Source of the DNA: Candidatus Zixiibacteriota bacterium
Lineage (GTDB): Bacteria > Zixibacteria > MSB-5A5 > GN15 > FEB-12
Length of the DNA: 8,316 nucleotides
Assembly: GCA_003641345.1 (NCBI GenBank)
Contig: QNAD01000077.1
Location: 1 to 8,316, forward strand
Reading direction: 5' to 3'
This document shows positions 1 to 6,747 of the stretch, piece by piece (the first letter of the stretch is position 1; each line of letters begins with the position of its first letter). The position numbers and the translations under genes were made by a program. Below the pieces are notes generated by a model. The model searched no databases. It saw nothing but the letters and a program-made list of their open reading frames with translations, and had not been told where the DNA came from.

Positions 1-1229
1 AAATCAGCATTTTCGGTAGCATCCATACCAACATCAATTGCCGCTTTTTTCAACCAGCCGGCAAGCCCGCCACTATCAGCTTTCTTTTTCATTTTATTGG
101 CGACTAATCCTTTATATATAGCCCTACTAAATGATCTGATATAAACCAATGATTTTTTAGCATTATAAGTCTCATGGGCAACTTTGCTGATATCTTCAAT
201 AAGAGATAATCTTCCAATCGGCTCATCGTTAGCAAAAACTTTAATTTCGTAAACATCGGATAATTTATCAACAAGCTTTGGGACTGCAAATTTGAAATAA
301 TAATCTGATGAAACAGGCAAAGCAAAGTGCGTATATTCTGATTCATTGCCATCTTCGCCGGTAAATAAAACCTGAACGAGATTCAAATCTTTATCGGTGC
401 GAATGCGAAGATTAAAAGCGTCTTTATGAGGAGCAATACCTGTTAAGGCAACAACACTGAGAATTGCTTTTTCTTGTGAGTAATAATTAACTTCCGGAAT
501 CTCAAAATTGTATATATGGGGTTGTTCTTTAAAAGCTCGGTGCATCCAGTCTAAATCTATTTTGGCATCGTCATATAATCCATCGGCGGCATAAATATGC
601 ATACTCAGATAACGGGCAAAAGCATCATTGTTGAAATTTACTTTTTCATAATCATAAGTTAGCCCAACATTAGCTGTGTCTTTTGCTGACATCTCCTGAA
701 AGCGGGTAGCGGCATCAGCATATTTTTGGTCAAGCAAATTTAGTTTGTTGTTAGCTCTTCTAATTTCAACAAAGGCGTCATCGAACATATTTAATGAAAG
801 GTAATTCATTGCTTTTATTAAATTGGTATATAGAATTTCATAATCTTCACCGGCATACTCCATAACATTATCGTTGAGAAGTAAAGATGCGGCTGCTTTT
901 GAGATAGATTTTGTGAAGAGTTCATCAGCGGCATCTTCGGCGGCAGTTAATCTTATATTACTGGAGTCATATAATTTGGCATAATGGTAAGCAAGTCCAG
1001 CATCGAGATAATACAAAAACCGGTTTTTATGACTGAATTTTTTATCTGTTTTAGCTTTCTCAATTTTTTCAACTACGGCATAGAAATTATTTTGATGCAG
1101 TTCTTTGGTTATTGGCCTATAAAAATCAGTTTTTGTGGCTAAAGAACTACAGCCTGTTATTGAGCCGAAAATTAAAACAGAAAATATCAGTCCTAAGAGT
1201 TTATCCTTCTCAGAAAAAAATTTTACCAC
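1..1229 (-). CDS. COG3014-family lipoprotein, partner of LpoB (partial, C-terminus beyond window)
   Basis: The first 409 residues of a secreted lipoprotein are visible; the end lies past the left edge. The start is a GTG at 1229-1227. An in-frame TAA directly upstream excludes anything longer, and the GTG overlaps the last 7 nt of lpoB, so the two are probably translationally coupled; no good Shine-Dalgarno is seen. A positively charged N-terminus and a hydrophobic stretch (residues 11-25) lead to the lipobox ITGC with Cys27. Ser at +2 suits outer-membrane sorting. Residues about 40-235 look all-helical and TPR-like, with repeated Asp-Asp-Ala and Tyr patterns (ILYTNLIKAMNYL at 132-144, then VEIRRANNKL at 154-163; YAADGLYDDAK at 213-223). 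After about 255 the sequence looks more beta-rich. These motifs and the lpoB neighbour match COG3014, whose genes I recall sitting beside lpoB and ycfL in Vibrio and Shewanella. Its molecular role is not established; a scaffold in peptidoglycan synthase control is inference. Confidence 0.78.
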   Translation of the reverse strand, partial: MVKFFSEKDKLLGLIFSVLIFGSITGCSSLATKTDFYRPITKELHQNNFYAVVEKIEKAKTDKKFSHKNRFLYYLDAGLAYHYAKLYDSSNIRLTAAEDAADELFTKSISKAAASLLLNDNVMEYAGEDYEILYTNLIKAMNYLSLNMFDDAFVEIRRANNKLNLLDQKYADAATRFQEMSAKDTANVGLTYDYEKVNFNNDAFARYLSMHIYAADGLYDDAKIDLDWMHRAFKEQPHIYNFEIPEVNYYSQEKAILSVVALTGIAPHKDAFNLRIRTDKDLNLVQVLFTGEDGNESEYTHFALPVSSDYYFKFAVPKLVDKLSDVYEIKVFANDEPIGRLSLIEDISKVAHETYNAKKSLVYIRSFSRAIYKGLVANKMKKKADSGGLAGWLKKAAIDVGMDATENAD

Positions 1230-1819
1230 TTAGTTTTATCTTTTGAGATTTCTTTTTTAATTTTTTTCGTTCCTATCCAAACCTTTTCCATGCTTTCAAC
1301 ATCAATAAGTTCTAAATCGGTCTGGTAAAAAACAACTCTGATACCTTCAGCTTGGTCAATAATAGTTTTGATTGCTCCCATTAAAACATAGTCTGCTCCC
1401 GTTTCAGCTCTGAGCTGTTTGACGGTTTCTTTGGAGGCAAATTCGGATTGATCAAATCGTTCTTCACGCATTTCGTCCCGCTGTGTTTTTCGAGCAACAA
1501 ATCTAACCATAGCGGAGTTAATCAATTCTCTCTCAAAATCAGTTGAGAAAGTTTCGGTATCAATATGTTCATCGGTTTTATTTCTGATAGTACCAACTGT
1601 CACAACCGGTTTTTCGCCATTTTTCGCATTAAATGCTGTTAGCCATGGGCGGGAAAGACAATCAGAAATCATTTCTTCGGCAACCAGACGGGCATCGGTG
1701 TCATTCCATTTACCGCTTAAATCGGTTACAGTTTTTTCGTCGATTCGATATACTTTCGTGGATGATCCACAGCCAATAATGAATAATGTTAGGATTAAAA
1801 TAATAATTAGATGTTTCAC
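1223..1819 (-). CDS. lpoB: Penicillin-binding protein activator, LpoB family lipoprotein
   Basis: 198 residues. In E. coli, LpoB is an outer-membrane lipoprotein that reaches through the periplasm to stimulate the bifunctional peptidoglycan synthase PBP1b. Here a short signal peptide ends in the lipobox IIGC with Cys17, and Gly18 suits outer-membrane sorting. The globular domain starts near residue 33 (DLSGKWND) and carries family-typical stretches: VVTVGTIRNKT (72-82), ERELINSAMVRFVA (96-109), REERFDQSEFAS (118-129), TGADYVLMGAI (140-150) and WIGTKKIKKEI (181-191). The start is GTG at 1819-1817, with AGGAG 5 nt upstream. It is the first gene of a pair with the COG3014 lipoprotein and has a plausible promoter of its own. 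The oddity is the linker: only about 15 residues separate Cys17 from the folded domain, against the long disordered tether of E. coli LpoB. Family assignment is firm; the exact PBP partner is unknown. Confidence 0.9.
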   Translation of the reverse strand: MKHLIIILILTLFIIGCGSSTKVYRIDEKTVTDLSGKWNDTDARLVAEEMISDCLSRPWLTAFNAKNGEKPVVTVGTIRNKTDEHIDTETFSTDFERELINSAMVRFVARKTQRDEMREERFDQSEFASKETVKQLRAETGADYVLMGAIKTIIDQAEGIRVVFYQTDLELIDVESMEKVWIGTKKIKKEISKDKTKW

Positions 1820-1868
1820 AATTTCTCCTTTATTAAATTTTTGTTTTCAGTTTTTGAAATTCTCATAA

Positions 1869-1898
1869 AATATATATCGACAGGAATATCTTAGTCAA
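1869..1898 (-). promoter_or_regulatory. Putative sigma70-type promoter of lpoB-COG3014
   Basis: On the minus strand a -35-like TTGACT (1898-1893) is followed after 16 nt by TATATA (1876-1871), or after 18 nt by TATATT (1874-1869). Transcription would start near 1862, leaving a leader of about 40 nt before the GTG of lpoB. The position and near-consensus -35 are seen directly; activity is inferred. Confidence 0.5.
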
Positions 1899-1960
1899 CT
1901 TAAAGTCATTATAAAAATATCAATATTTCTCATTTTGAAATTTACATAAATTTTCAGGAC

Positions 1961-2007
1961 CCACCGCAACATTCTATAGATTTTATCAATAAATCCCAAT
2001 GCTGTGG
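1961..2007. repeat. Imperfect inverted repeat after the receiver gene
   Basis: Arms CCACCGCA (1961-1968) and TGCTGTGG (2000-2007) pair at 7 of 8 positions across a 31-nt loop. The loop itself contains a short inner stem (GATTT at 1979-1983 with AAATC at 1991-1995). The block is richer in G+C than its flanks. A CTTTTT run follows on the plus strand only, so as a terminator it would act against the direction of the genes. It may be a degraded dispersed repeat; low certainty. Confidence 0.35.
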
Positions 2008-2040
2008 CTTTTTACAAAGAAAATAATTTTAAGATAAAAT

Positions 2041-2778
2041 TTAGATATTTTTTAGAAGATTTACAATCTGTTCCATATCAAAAGGCTTTTCAAAAAAACC
2101 ATCTGCTGAAAAATTAATTAAATTTGACTTAACTTCATCATCTGAAAGATAGGCGGTAATAACTATTGTTGGGATTTCGGGATGTATCTCTTTGATTTTT
2201 TTTAGAAGAGTAATCCCATCCATGTAAGGCATTTTTATATCAGTTATTACAGCATCTACCGATTCGTTTTCTAACGTATTTAAAGCTCCAATACCATCAG
2301 CAACAGCAATTGTTTTAAACTCATAAACATTTAAAGATTCAACCATCATCTCACGAAAAGCATCATCATCATCAACAATCATAACTTTTTTAACATTGCC
2401 GGGGCTACTATATTTTTGAGGAGCAAGAGTATTTTTAATTAAAGTTTCAATTTGAGAAATTCTAAAAGGTTTGGTCAAAAAACCATTGGGAACAATCTCA
2501 GAGATTATTTCAGGTGATGCAACTCCGGTTATGTACAAAACGGGAAGACCGGGATAAATTTTCCTGATTTCTGTAAGAAGTTCTACTCCACCCATGCGAG
2601 GCATTTTTACATCAGTAATGACAAGATTATAAGTATCTTGTTTCAATTTCCCTAACGCGTCAAGACCATCGACAGCACCAAAAGAGTCATAACCAATGGC
2701 TTTCAAGGTATCAATCAATAAACTTAAAATGTACTGATCATCATCAACAACCAATATTTTTATTTCAGTGTCATCCAA
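2041..2778 (-). CDS. Tandem receiver-domain (REC-REC) response regulator without output domain
   Basis: 245 residues forming two complete CheY-like receivers. REC1 (about 6-118) has acidic pocket residues D12-D13, phospho-acceptor D56 in VITDVKMP, switch residue T84 and K103 in TKP. REC2 (about 131-245) has D136-D139, phospho-acceptor D180 in VITDIKMP, T208 in ITA and K231 in EKP. Both active sites look intact. There is no DNA-binding, enzymatic or histidine kinase domain, so it should act by protein contact or phosphate relay, probably with kinases encoded elsewhere. The start is TTG at 2778: an in-frame TGA lies two codons upstream and AGGAG sits 7 nt before it. That Shine-Dalgarno is inside the last codons of the phosphomannomutase gene, whose stop is only 3 nt away, so translation is probably coupled. 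Role in sugar or envelope control is inference from context. Confidence 0.93.
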   Translation of the reverse strand: MDDTEIKILVVDDDQYILSLLIDTLKAIGYDSFGAVDGLDALGKLKQDTYNLVITDVKMPRMGGVELLTEIRKIYPGLPVLYITGVASPEIISEIVPNGFLTKPFRISQIETLIKNTLAPQKYSSPGNVKKVMIVDDDDAFREMMVESLNVYEFKTIAVADGIGALNTLENESVDAVITDIKMPYMDGITLLKKIKEIHPEIPTIVITAYLSDDEVKSNLINFSADGFFEKPFDMEQIVNLLKNI

Positions 2779-2781
2779 AAA

Positions 2782-4125
2782 TCAACTCCTGATAATTTTC
2801 AATAACTGTTCTACTTTCTTATCCAAGGTAGCTTTATCTTTTGCTTCAACATTTAACCTTAGGAGCGGTTCTGTATTTGATGGACGAAGATTAAACCAAA
2901 AATCATCGAACTGAACAGTCAAGCCATCCTCTAAATCTTTTTTCCCTTCGTCAAACGCCGATGAGATTTGACTAATTTTATCTTCTATAGAATCAACCCT
3001 GCTATTTATTTCACCAGAACGAACATAAGGATCTATATCACTAATTATTTCATGAAGATCACGATTCTCTTCGGACATCAATTCCAAACATACTAAAAAG
3101 GCAATTAATCCAGAATCTGCAAACCAATTATCCCTAAAATAAAAATGCCCTGAATGTTCACCGCCAAATATTGCATTATGTTGTTTCATCAATGGCTTGA
3201 TAAGGGCATGCCCGACACGGGTTCGAATCGGGGTTCCGCCCATCTTAGTCACCATTTCCGGAACGGCATTAGAACAAATTAGATTATATAAAATTGTTTG
3301 ATTTGAATCTTTCTTAAGCAATGACTTAGAAACCATTGCTGTAACCATATCACCGCCGACCTGTTTGCCATACTTATCAACCAAAAACATCCGGTCAGCA
3401 TCACCATCGAAAGCCACGCCAAAATCAGCTTTATTTTCAGAAATGGCTTGCTGTAAATCAATCAGATTTTCAAGTTCAATCGGAGATGCCGGATGATTCG
3501 GAAAAGTACCATCCAATTCAAAATATAGTTTAGTAGCATCAATCGGGATTTTTTCCAATACGGGAGGAAGGGTAGCACCAGCCATACCATTACCTGCATC
3601 AATAACAACTTTATATTTTTTTAATTTTGAGATATCAATAAATGATAAACAATGAGCGGCGTAATCTTCAGTAATATCCTTTCTTACAATCACACCTTTT
3701 GTAGAAGGTTTTACCGAATATGCATCATCCAGCATTATTTTTTTTATCTGATTCAATCCTTCTGAACCGGACAAAGGGATAGCATTCTCTCTACAAACTT
3801 TAAAACCATTATACTCTTTAGGGTTGTGGCTGGCGGTTATCATAATGCCACCGTCGTGTTGATATTTTCCAACGGCAAAATACAGACCATCGGTAGAAAC
3901 CATCCCCAAATCTACAACATCTACACCCATATCGGTAATACCATGCGATAGTTCCTCAAAAAGTTCATCAGAAGAAACACGCATATCTCTTCCAATCGCA
4001 ATTGATTTTGGTTTTAAATATGAGGCTAAAGCATAGCCAAATTTGTAAGCTAATTCCGAATTAATTTGCGAAGGGAAAACCCCTCTGATATCATATGCTT
4101 TAAAAATTGTTTGATCAAAATTCAT
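2782..4125 (-). CDS. Phosphomannomutase/phosphoglucomutase (ManB/AlgC type)
   Basis: 447 residues, full length for bacterial alpha-D-phosphohexomutases. It should interconvert mannose-6-P and mannose-1-P and/or glucose-6-P and glucose-1-P in the cytoplasm, feeding GDP-mannose or nucleotide-glucose precursors of surface polysaccharides. Motifs in order: N-terminal FKAYDIRG (8-15); phosphoserine loop TASHNP with Ser99; metal loop DGDADR (D240, D242, D244); TRVGH (302-306); sugar-binding GGEHSGH (321-327); phosphate loop RPSNTEP (414-420). DGDADR together with GEHSGH favours this subfamily over phosphoglucosamine mutase GlmM, which usually has DGDGDR and GEQSGH. The ATG at 4125 has AGGAG 6 nt upstream. 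The gene sits 61 nt after the M48 peptidase gene and 3 nt before the receiver gene. Its Shine-Dalgarno lies in a potential hairpin (4126-4167). Whether mannose or glucose is preferred cannot be read from sequence. Confidence 0.94.
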   Translation of the reverse strand: MNFDQTIFKAYDIRGVFPSQINSELAYKFGYALASYLKPKSIAIGRDMRVSSDELFEELSHGITDMGVDVVDLGMVSTDGLYFAVGKYQHDGGIMITASHNPKEYNGFKVCRENAIPLSGSEGLNQIKKIMLDDAYSVKPSTKGVIVRKDITEDYAAHCLSFIDISKLKKYKVVIDAGNGMAGATLPPVLEKIPIDATKLYFELDGTFPNHPASPIELENLIDLQQAISENKADFGVAFDGDADRMFLVDKYGKQVGGDMVTAMVSKSLLKKDSNQTILYNLICSNAVPEMVTKMGGTPIRTRVGHALIKPLMKQHNAIFGGEHSGHFYFRDNWFADSGLIAFLVCLELMSEENRDLHEIISDIDPYVRSGEINSRVDSIEDKISQISSAFDEGKKDLEDGLTVQFDDFWFNLRPSNTEPLLRLNVEAKDKATLDKKVEQLLKIIRS

Positions 4126-4167
4126 TTTTAACTCCTATAATTATATTCTTAAAATAGGAAGTTAAAA
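4126..4167 (-). promoter_or_regulatory. Inverted repeat that can sequester the mutase Shine-Dalgarno
   Basis: In the minus-strand transcript TTTTAACTTCCTAT (4167-4154) can pair with ATAGGAGTTAAAA (4138-4126), giving 13 base pairs with one bulged base and a 15-nt loop. The whole AGGAG (4136-4132) lies in the 3' arm and the ATG follows directly. The structure would form in read-through RNA from the peptidase gene. A TATAAT hexamer (4145-4140) sits in the loop. No U-run follows on the gene strand, so it is not a terminator for the upstream gene. Confidence 0.5.
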
Positions 4168-4186
4168 TTTTGTATGCAATTAGTTT

Positions 4187-5452
4187 TTATTTATAACTTC
4201 TGACAAATTCCATTCTTTTAGTAAGTGACGGGTGAGAGTAAAACCAAAACTCTATTACCGGATGCGGGTCAGGGTCACTCAAATTAAATACTGACAGTTT
4301 ATCAAAGGCAATTGCCGCCGTCTCACCATCAACTTCGGAAATTTCCATTCCATACGTATCCGCTTCGTGTTCATGGTGCCGGCTTAAAGTATTAATAACC
4401 GGATTTGTAAAAAATGAAATGACAGATATATAAATTAAAATCAAAGGCATCGAAGCTATGTCAGATAGTTTTTCAAATTTGAATCTCTTTTTGAATTTGT
4501 TAATTACTGCGTGAATAGTTTTGTTAGTAAACCACAGTACAAAAATTAACATTAAAATTATTAATGGAACTGTTTTCCATATATGGTGAAGGACGTAGTG
4601 TCCCATTTCATGCCCCATCACAAATTTTATTTCATCATAACTAAAATTGTCAATCATTGTATCATAAAGAACAATCCGTTTAGTGTTAAACAAACCGGTT
4701 ACATACGCATTTATTTTAGAGGATTGTTTCGAAGCATTGACTTGAAAAACATTGGAGCCCTCAATCCCTGCCTTCGATGCCAGCGTTAGAATTTCTGACT
4801 CGAGCTGTTTATCTTCTAATTCATTAAAATCATTAAATAAGGGTGAGATAAAAACCGGTGCGATGACTATTGATAAAATAATAAACGGTATAGCTCCTCC
4901 CGCAAACCAGAGCCACCATTTTTTTAATCGTTCAATTGTAAGGTATAAAAACCAAAAAGGAATAATTCCAAAAATTGCCGTTACCAAAAGCGAAAGCAAA
5001 TCTTCACCCAACCATCCCCAAACAGATTGATTCATAAACCCATAATTTGTTTCAACAATAAAATTGCGATAAATATTAAACGGAAGATTAAACAGGTAAT
5101 CTGTCAGCAATAAGAAAATTAAAAACAGCCAGACAATAAAGAATTTCTTTTTTGCTATTTGTGCCCAAGTGCGAAGTTTGGCGGAAAGAGAAGTAAAAAG
5201 GATTATGCCCAGAATAAAAATATTTAAAAAGAATGCGATAAATCTCCAACTATTCTTAAATTTGGAATATGAAATCAGCTTTTCTTTACGCTCGGATGTC
5301 ATCGGATATAATTGCGAACCATCGGAATTATAAATAATATTACTTTCAACAGAGGAAATAGAATCAATATTATTTGGCAAAGCCTCCTGTGAAAAAGATA
5401 CTGTAAAACATATTAATATTAAAAATATAATAAGAACAGGAACTGATTTCAT
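4187..5452 (-). CDS. M48 family membrane metallopeptidase (Ste24/CAAX protease-like)
   Basis: 421 residues. A zinc endopeptidase embedded in the inner membrane, of the Ste24 branch rather than short HtpX. An N-terminal hydrophobic segment (4-20) resembles a signal peptide, with possible cleavage near SFS-Q22, followed by a polar stretch to about 65. Further membrane segments lie near 71-89, 105-122, 152-172, 181-203, 293-311 and 334-352. The M48 N-terminal domain signature around 119-145 (LPFNIYRNFIVETNYGF) precedes NAYVTG (248-253). The catalytic HEMGH (281-285) gives His281, Glu282 and His285. The third zinc ligand is probably Glu361 in SRHHEHEAD (357-365). All catalytic residues are present. 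Bacterial members are thought to act in membrane protein quality control; prenyl-protein substrates are not expected. The ATG has AGAGG 5 nt upstream. It probably forms its own unit and may read through into the mutase gene. Confidence 0.92.
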   Translation of the reverse strand: MKSVPVLIIFLILICFTVSFSQEALPNNIDSISSVESNIIYNSDGSQLYPMTSERKEKLISYSKFKNSWRFIAFFLNIFILGIILFTSLSAKLRTWAQIAKKKFFIVWLFLIFLLLTDYLFNLPFNIYRNFIVETNYGFMNQSVWGWLGEDLLSLLVTAIFGIIPFWFLYLTIERLKKWWLWFAGGAIPFIILSIVIAPVFISPLFNDFNELEDKQLESEILTLASKAGIEGSNVFQVNASKQSSKINAYVTGLFNTKRIVLYDTMIDNFSYDEIKFVMGHEMGHYVLHHIWKTVPLIILMLIFVLWFTNKTIHAVINKFKKRFKFEKLSDIASMPLILIYISVISFFTNPVINTLSRHHEHEADTYGMEISEVDGETAAIAFDKLSVFNLSDPDPHPVIEFWFYSHPSLTKRMEFVRSYK

Positions 5453-5472
5453 AATTACCTCTTAATTATACT

Positions 5473-5499
5473 TTGATAAATTCATATAAAATTTATCAA
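5473..5499. repeat. Perfect AT-rich palindrome upstream of the M48 gene
   Basis: Ten-bp arms TTGATAAATT (5473-5482) and AATTTATCAA (5490-5499) are perfectly complementary around a 7-nt centre. It ends 21 nt before the ATG of the peptidase gene and overlaps the best promoter candidate. It may be an operator or a leader hairpin. Confidence 0.5.
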
Positions 5500-5511
5500 G
5501 GATGTTAGCAA
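5483..5511 (-). promoter_or_regulatory. Putative promoter of the M48 peptidase gene
   Basis: TTGCTA (5511-5506) and TATATG (5488-5483) are separated by 17 nt on the minus strand, with a predicted start near 5476 and a leader of about 24 nt. The -10 falls in the centre of the palindrome at 5473-5499. A second TATAAT (5470-5465) would start RNA inside the Shine-Dalgarno and is less likely. Confidence 0.35.
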
Positions 5512-5525
5512 AATTACAATTTTAT

Positions 5526-5596
5526 CTGTCATGCTGAGCGGAATCGAAGTATGACATAATGTATAGTATGCCATGTCTCAATTCCGCTCGACATGG
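5526..5596. repeat. Dispersed-type intergenic repeat with nested inverted arms (TCATGCTGAGCGG type)
   Basis: CATGCTGAGCGGAAT (5530-5544) is complementary at 13 of 15 positions to ATTCCGCTCGACATG (5581-5595). The first arm also forms its own small hairpin: GTCATGCT (5528-5535) with AGTATGAC (5548-5555), one G-T pair. The left half closely resembles a short intergenic repeat (GTCATGCTGAGCGGAGTCGAAGC and variants) that I recall as common in Bacteroidetes and related candidate phyla. It lies between fbaB and the M48 gene and has a higher G+C content than its surroundings. Confidence 0.6.
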
Positions 5597-5623
5597 TTCA
5601 ATGAACTATTTTGTTATCAGCCT

Positions 5624-5647
5624 AAAGCCCGCCGAGGCGGGCTTTTT
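5624..5647. terminator. GC-rich terminator hairpin downstream of fbaB
   Basis: A perfect stem of AAAGCCCGCC (5624-5633) and GGCGGGCTTT (5636-5645), realistically closed by a 4-nt loop, lies 26 nt past the fbaB stop. On the minus strand only UUU from the stem follows, so it is a modest terminator for fbaB. On the plus strand it runs into TTTTT and then ATTT, a better intrinsic terminator for antisense RNA. It may act in both directions. Confidence 0.7.
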
Positions 5648-5671
5648 ATTTCTAATATCTATACGAAGATT

Positions 5672-6724
5672 TTATGCTACAGTTACATCTTTACAGAGAT
5701 AGACATCTTGGATGGCATTAAGAAGTTCCACCCCTTCTTTCGTTGGTTTTTGAAAAGCTTTGCGTCCGGAAATCAAACCCATGCCACCGGCACGTTTGTT
5801 AATCACTGCTGTACGAACCGCTTCGGCTAAATCAGTAGCACCCGATGAGGCTCCGCCGGAATTAATCAATCCAGCCCGACCCATATAACAATTAGCCAAT
5901 TGATAGCGTGTAAGGTCAATTTGATTATCCGTTGTCAAATCTTCATAAACTTTCTTATGCGTTTTAGCAAAACCAATAGCATTAAAGCCATTGTTATTTT
6001 CGGGAAGTTTTTGTTTGATTATATCAGCTTCGATAGTAACACCCAGATGGTTGGCTTGGCCGGTCATATCAGCGGCAGTATGGTAATCAGTACCATCTTT
6101 TTTGAAATCAGAATTTCTCAAATAACACCATAAAACTGTAAACATGCCAAGTTCATGTGCCTGAGTAAACGCTTCGGATACTTCCTGCAACTGTCGCATT
6201 GATTGTTCTGAACCAAAATAAATAGTTGCTCCAACTCCAGCCGCACCAAGATTAAAAGCATTTTCCACCGATGCAAACATCACCTGATCGAATTTAGCAG
6301 GATAAGTCATTAATTCGTTATGATTCAATTTAATAATAAATGGAATCTTATGAGCATATTTTCTGGCAACAGCCCCTAAAACACCAAAGGTAGAGGCAAC
6401 AGCATTACATCCACCTTCGATTGCTAATTCTACTATTTTAGCCGGATCAAAATAAGACGGATTTGGAGCAAACGAAGCTCCTCCGGTATGTTCAATACCT
6501 TGATCAACCGGTAAAATTGAAAGATAGCCTGTTCCGGATAATCGGCCGTTGTTATATATTGATTGCAATGATTTCATAACATTTGGAGTGCGGTCAGTTT
6601 GGCTTACTACCCTGTCTATAAAATCCGGTCCGGGTAAGTGTAGATTTTTTTTGTCAATTCCTTTTGCCTGATATTCCAAAAGGTCTTTACTGTCCCCTAA
6701 TAAACTTTCGATTTTATTAATCAT
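5672..6724 (-). CDS. fbaB: Class I fructose-bisphosphate aldolase FbaB (DhnA type)
   Basis: 350 residues, the same length as E. coli FbaB and similar to it along the whole chain. It cleaves fructose-1,6-bisphosphate to glyceraldehyde-3-P and dihydroxyacetone-P (or the reverse) in cytoplasmic glycolysis and gluconeogenesis, through a lysine Schiff base and without metal. Landmarks: [20 protein letters not shown] (60-79); [17 protein letters not shown] (91-107); KLNHNE (132-137); [14 protein letters not shown] (160-173); [18 protein letters not shown] (211-228); the probable Schiff-base Lys237 in [26 protein letters not shown] (273-291); [17 protein letters not shown] (308-324). The ATG at 6724 has AGGAG 6 nt upstream. 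It stands alone between the terminator of the outer-membrane protein gene and its own hairpin, with a 36-nt palindrome in its leader. No other aldolase is seen in the window. Confidence 0.97.
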   Translation of the reverse strand: MINKIESLLGDSKDLLEYQAKGIDKKNLHLPGPDFIDRVVSQTDRTPNVMKSLQSIYNNGRLSGTGYLSILPVDQGIEHTGGASFAPNPSYFDPAKIVELAIEGGCNAVASTFGVLGAVARKYAHKIPFIIKLNHNELMTYPAKFDQVMFASVENAFNLGAAGVGATIYFGSEQSMRQLQEVSEAFTQAHELGMFTVLWCYLRNSDFKKDGTDYHTAADMTGQANHLGVTIEADIIKQKLPENNNGFNAIGFAKTHKKVYEDLTTDNQIDLTRYQLANCYMGRAGLINSGGASSGATDLAEAVRTAVINKRAGGMGLISGRKAFQKPTKEGVELLNAIQDVYLCKDVTVA

Positions 6725-6747
6725 TATTCTCTCCTAAATTTTAGTTT

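Larger units (their letters stand above)
1820..2040. other. Intergenic region between the receiver gene and lpoB
   Basis: A 221-bp gap with no convincing ORF. From the receiver-gene side it holds an imperfect GC-richer hairpin (1961-2007), a small AT palindrome (1938-1953, 7-bp arms AAATTTA/TAAATTT around a 2-nt centre), and the lpoB promoter and Shine-Dalgarno. No strong intrinsic terminator for the receiver gene is seen in the minus direction. Confidence 0.6.

Noticed and set aside
104..352. 82-codon minus-strand ORF
   Set aside because: It overlaps in another frame the continuous COG3014 lipoprotein frame, which has a lipobox, family motifs and no stops; the short ORF resembles nothing.
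1938..1953. AAATTTA/TAAATTT palindrome upstream of lpoB
   Set aside because: Seven-bp A/T-only arms are expected by chance in sequence this AT-rich; not called as an operator.
2774..2776. ATG two bases inside the TTG start of the receiver gene
   Set aside because: It is out of frame with the receiver domains; the in-frame TTG has correct Shine-Dalgarno spacing.
3279..3461. 60-codon minus-strand ORF within the mutase gene
   Set aside because: It is an alternative frame of the conserved mutase coding region, covering the DGDADR metal loop.
4140..4145. Consensus TATAAT as the mutase promoter
   Set aside because: There is no acceptable -35 at 16-18 nt and the predicted start near 4133 would fall inside the Shine-Dalgarno. 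It is kept only as a note on the hairpin loop.
4583..5030. Two plus-strand ORFs inside the M48 peptidase gene
   Set aside because: They lie antisense to a well-supported gene, overlap each other, and show no domain or Shine-Dalgarno evidence.
5573..6133. Plus-strand ORFs across the fbaB 3' end and fbaB body
   Set aside because: They are antisense to fbaB, which matches its family end to end; one runs through a terminator hairpin and a repeat.
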